Part shown: piece after piece, positions 62,245 through 64,000 of the stretch | How the letters are laid out: the number at the start of each line of letters is the position of its first letter | Numbering within the stretch: position 1 is the stretch's first letter | Source of the DNA: Lachnospiraceae bacterium | GTDB taxonomy: Bacteria > Bacillota > Clostridia > Lachnospirales > Lachnospiraceae | Direction of reading: 5' to 3' | Length of the DNA stretch: 64,000 bases | Assembly: GCA_021770345.1 (NCBI GenBank) | Contig: JAETRD010000007.1 | Location: 1 to 64,000 of the forward strand | Program-made: the position numbers and the translations under genes | Notes under the pieces: model-generated | Seen by the model: the letters and a program-made list of their open reading frames with translations, nothing else | Database searches by the model: none | What the model was told of the DNA's origin: nothing

Positions 62245-62525
62245 GCGAATCCTCCCGGTTTGTTTCATGTGATATGAAAAGACAGCCAGGCTGCCGTATT
62301 CTGCCGATTGCTGCAGGTGAATCAATCCTAACAAAATATATCGTTTTCCGGGGAAAAAATCAATCGGGAAGATGTATAAAAAAGTCTTAAGATTTCCTGA
62401 ATTTCTATAATTTGTGAATAAAAAATGAACAAAGTATGTCCAAATGAAAAGCTTCTTATATATAATATGGAATTATTTGCATGTGTATGGAACGGCTGCC
62501 AGGATGGCGGAAGGCGTTGATTTCA

Positions 62526-62554
62526 TTGCATTTTTACAGAAAAGAAGATATAAT
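62526..62554 (+). promoter_or_regulatory. Promoter of the sdaAB-sdaAA operon
   Basis: TTGCAT (62526-62531) and a perfect TATAAT (62549-62554) are exactly 17 bases apart, 83 bases before the ATG at 62638. Confidence 0.7.
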
Positions 62555-62574
62555 CAGGATAGGTTCGGAGTGAA

Positions 62575-62608
62575 GGGGGTATACCTTAAACATGGGGTAT
62601 CCCCTTTT
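62575..62608 (+). promoter_or_regulatory. Leader hairpin upstream of sdaAB
   Basis: GGGGGTATACC and GGTATCCCC can pair with a two-base bulge around TTAAACATGG, followed by TTTT. It may be a weak attenuator in the sda leader. Confidence 0.4.
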
Positions 62609-62637
62609 GTGTCTATGAGGAAGGTGCGGATGGGATT

Positions 62638-63348
62638 ATGAATTTAACGGATATTATCGGGCCGGTGATGGTAGGCCCCTCAAGCTCGCATACGGCGGGC
62701 GCGGTAAAAATCGGGCAGGTTGGCAGAAAGCTGCTCGGCGAGCGTGTGGCGCATGCCGAAATCTTTTTCCACGGTTCGTTTCTGGCGACGGGAAAGGGGC
62801 ACGGGACGGACCGGGCATTGGTCGCGGGGCTGCTCGGCATGCGGGTGGACGACGTGGCAATCCCGGACAGTTTTCGCATCGCCGGGGAGGAGGGAATGAC
62901 ATTTTCCATCAGCGGGATTGATCTGGGGGATGCGCATCCGAATTCGGTAAAGATGAGGCTGACCGGTGAATCGGGAAAATCGCTTGAGGCCGTTGCGGCG
63001 TCCGTCGGAGGCGGACAGATCGAGATTCACGAGCTCGACAGGCTTAAGGTGAATTTCAGCGGGGAATATCCGACGCTCATTGTGCACAATATTGACAAGC
63101 CCGGGTATGTGACGGAGGTGACTGCGATACTGGCGAAAAAGTCGATTAACATTGCGACGATGCAGCTGTATCGGGCGAGCCGCGGCGGGAATGCGGTTAT
63201 GGTTATCGAGTGCGACCAGGAGGTATCGCAGGAATTTATCGAATGGTTAGAGCAGCGCGAGGGAATCATAAAGGTGACATATCTGAGTATGGAGGAGCGG
63301 GAGAGCGGTCTTGCTTCTGATATGCGTTATCCGCAGGCGGCAGAATAA
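62638..63348 (+). CDS. sdaAB: L-serine dehydratase (Fe-S), beta subunit
   Basis: A 236-residue subunit of the two-subunit iron-sulfur L-serine ammonia-lyase of Clostridia, which turns serine into pyruvate and ammonia. The start IIGPVMVGPSSSHTAGAVKI is diagnostic, followed by FHGSFLATGKGHGTDRALVA. A C-terminal ACT domain (about 148-220; PTLIVHNIDKPGYVTEVTAI) probably senses an amino acid. The alpha subunit gene follows after 32 bases. Confidence 0.96.
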   Translation: MNLTDIIGPVMVGPSSSHTAGAVKIGQVGRKLLGERVAHAEIFFHGSFLATGKGHGTDRALVAGLLGMRVDDVAIPDSFRIAGEEGMTFSISGIDLGDAHPNSVKMRLTGESGKSLEAVAASVGGGQIEIHELDRLKVNFSGEYPTLIVHNIDKPGYVTEVTAILAKKSINIATMQLYRASRGGNAVMVIECDQEVSQEFIEWLEQREGIIKVTYLSMEERESGLASDMRYPQAAE

Positions 63349-63380
63349 AATCCATGCAGAAAGCACAGGTGAGGAGAATT

Positions 63381-64000
63381 ATGTATCAGTCATTGGATAA
63401 ATTATGTAAACTTGAAGCGGAACACGGAACGCCGTTTTGGAAAATCGTGCAGGAGGATGACTGCAGAGAACGCGGCATCACACCGGAGGAGTCGTTTGCC
63501 GGAATGCAGAGCATGTACGAGGCGATGCGGTATGCGGACGAACATTACGATGAAACGCTTCTCTCCGCGAGCGGTCTTGTCGGGACGGAGGGGAAAAAGA
63601 TGACGGATGCCCGGGCGGCGGGGAAACTGCTGTGCGGGGATTTTATCGGAAAAGTGATGGAGAAGGCGTTGAAGACCAGCGAGTCCAACGCCTGCATGAA
63701 ACGCATTGTGGCAGCGCCCACCGCCGGCTCCTGCGGCGTGGTTCCTGCGGTCTTTTTGAGCCTGCAGGAGGAGCGGCAGATTCCCACTGAAAAGATGGTG
63801 GAAGCGCTCTATGTGGCGGCAGGTATCGGCGGGGTGATCGGCAGTCGGGCATTTCTCGCCGGCGCGGCAGGGGGGTGTCAGGCGGAGATCGGCTCCGCAT
63901 CCGCGATGGCGGCGGGCGGCGTGGCGTATCTGATGGGCGGGGGTGCGCCCGAGATTGCAAACGCGGCGGCTCTGGCGCTTAAAAATCTTCTCGGGCTGGC
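63381..64000 (+). CDS. sdaAA: L-serine dehydratase (Fe-S), alpha subunit (partial)
   Basis: The first 206 residues of the alpha subunit, which carries the 4Fe-4S cluster; the gene continues past the window. Signatures: CKLEAEHGTPFWKIVQEDD, ACMKRIVAAPTAGSCGVVPA (with one cluster cysteine region), and GGVIGSRAFLAGAAGGCQAEIG. It starts at ATG 63381 with GAGGAG upstream. It is the second gene of the sda operon. Confidence 0.95.
   Translation, partial: MYQSLDKLCKLEAEHGTPFWKIVQEDDCRERGITPEESFAGMQSMYEAMRYADEHYDETLLSASGLVGTEGKKMTDARAAGKLLCGDFIGKVMEKALKTSESNACMKRIVAAPTAGSCGVVPAVFLSLQEERQIPTEKMVEALYVAAGIGGVIGSRAFLAGAAGGCQAEIGSASAMAAGGVAYLMGGGAPEIANAAALALKNLLGL

Larger units (their letters stand above)
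62245..62637. other. Divergent intergenic region between LTA-like gene and sdaAB
   Basis: These 393 bases hold no credible gene. The right part contains the sda promoter (62526-62554) and a leader hairpin (62575-62608). The left part is A+T-rich and should contain the promoter of the LTA-synthase-like gene, which I cannot place with confidence. Confidence 0.6.

Overview
The window looks like a low-to-moderate G+C Clostridia chromosome, most probably an anaerobic gut member of Lachnospiraceae. The evidence is the spore regulator SpoVT, several circularly permuted family-3 glycosidases of the kind known from Ruminococcus and Butyrivibrio, GPH-type sugar transporters, an AgrC/AgrA-like two-component pair, Fe-S L-serine dehydratase, and strong Shine-Dalgarno sites with occasional TTG starts. 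The taxon is inferred from gene content read by eye; no search was run.

Layout. (1) 1-2530, minus strand: the end of an integrative conjugative element (repA-like initiator, DUF5348 protein, PcfB-like protein, VirD4/TraG coupling protein running off the left edge). It abuts chromosomal genes abruptly, with no integrase or proven att site in view. (2) 2.7-19.7 kb: a glycosidase island. Three large GH3 proteins (2729, 11521, 16857) have the GH3 domains in swapped order and appear anchored in the membrane at both ends. Between and around them lie spoVT, a decaying AraC/GH3/GPH-transporter cluster with internal deletions, an Rpn-type nuclease, and a LytTR response regulator with its GHKL sensor kinase. 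(3) 19.8-24.5 kb: a class A penicillin-binding protein, a ROK glucokinase and cardiolipin synthase. (4) 24.6-30.9 kb: an amidohydrolase with an AGCS amino-acid symporter, an unrecognised 512-residue HTH protein, and a divergent OFA-like MFS transporter. (5) 31-34.2 kb: TPP-riboswitch-controlled thiT, a MarR regulator with a DUF4321 membrane protein, and glutamate dehydrogenase. (6) 34.4-38.8 kb: an A+T-rich two-gene unit (unknown small protein plus HD phosphohydrolase) and a large GT-C/YfhO-like membrane protein. (7) 38.9-49.6 kb: MATE exporter, SDR, flotillin, SulP transporter, endonuclease III, 2-isopropylmalate synthase and two overlapping diguanylate cyclases. (8) 49.8-56 kb: GPH symporter, fused membrane spermidine-synthase-like protein, signal peptidase I, CDF metal transporter and a membrane-anchored CE15-like esterase. 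(9) 56-60 kb: the FMN-riboswitch riboflavin operon ribD-ribE-ribBA-ribH. (10) 60-64 kb: an LTA-synthase-like protein with an unusual C-terminal TIG-like domain, and the sdaAB-sdaAA L-serine dehydratase genes, the last cut by the window end.

The most distinctive part is the GH3 island: three double-anchored permuted GH3 enzymes around a peptide-type quorum/sensory kinase-regulator pair. The enzymes probably trim oligosaccharides or glycosylated compounds at the outer face of the membrane. A regulatory link between the kinase pair and the enzymes is inferred from position only. A second notable signal is the spoVT leader, where one sequence segment can pair with either of two partners, one of which holds the ribosome binding site. 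All coordinates, motifs and pairings were read by eye; no alignment, folding or database search was run.
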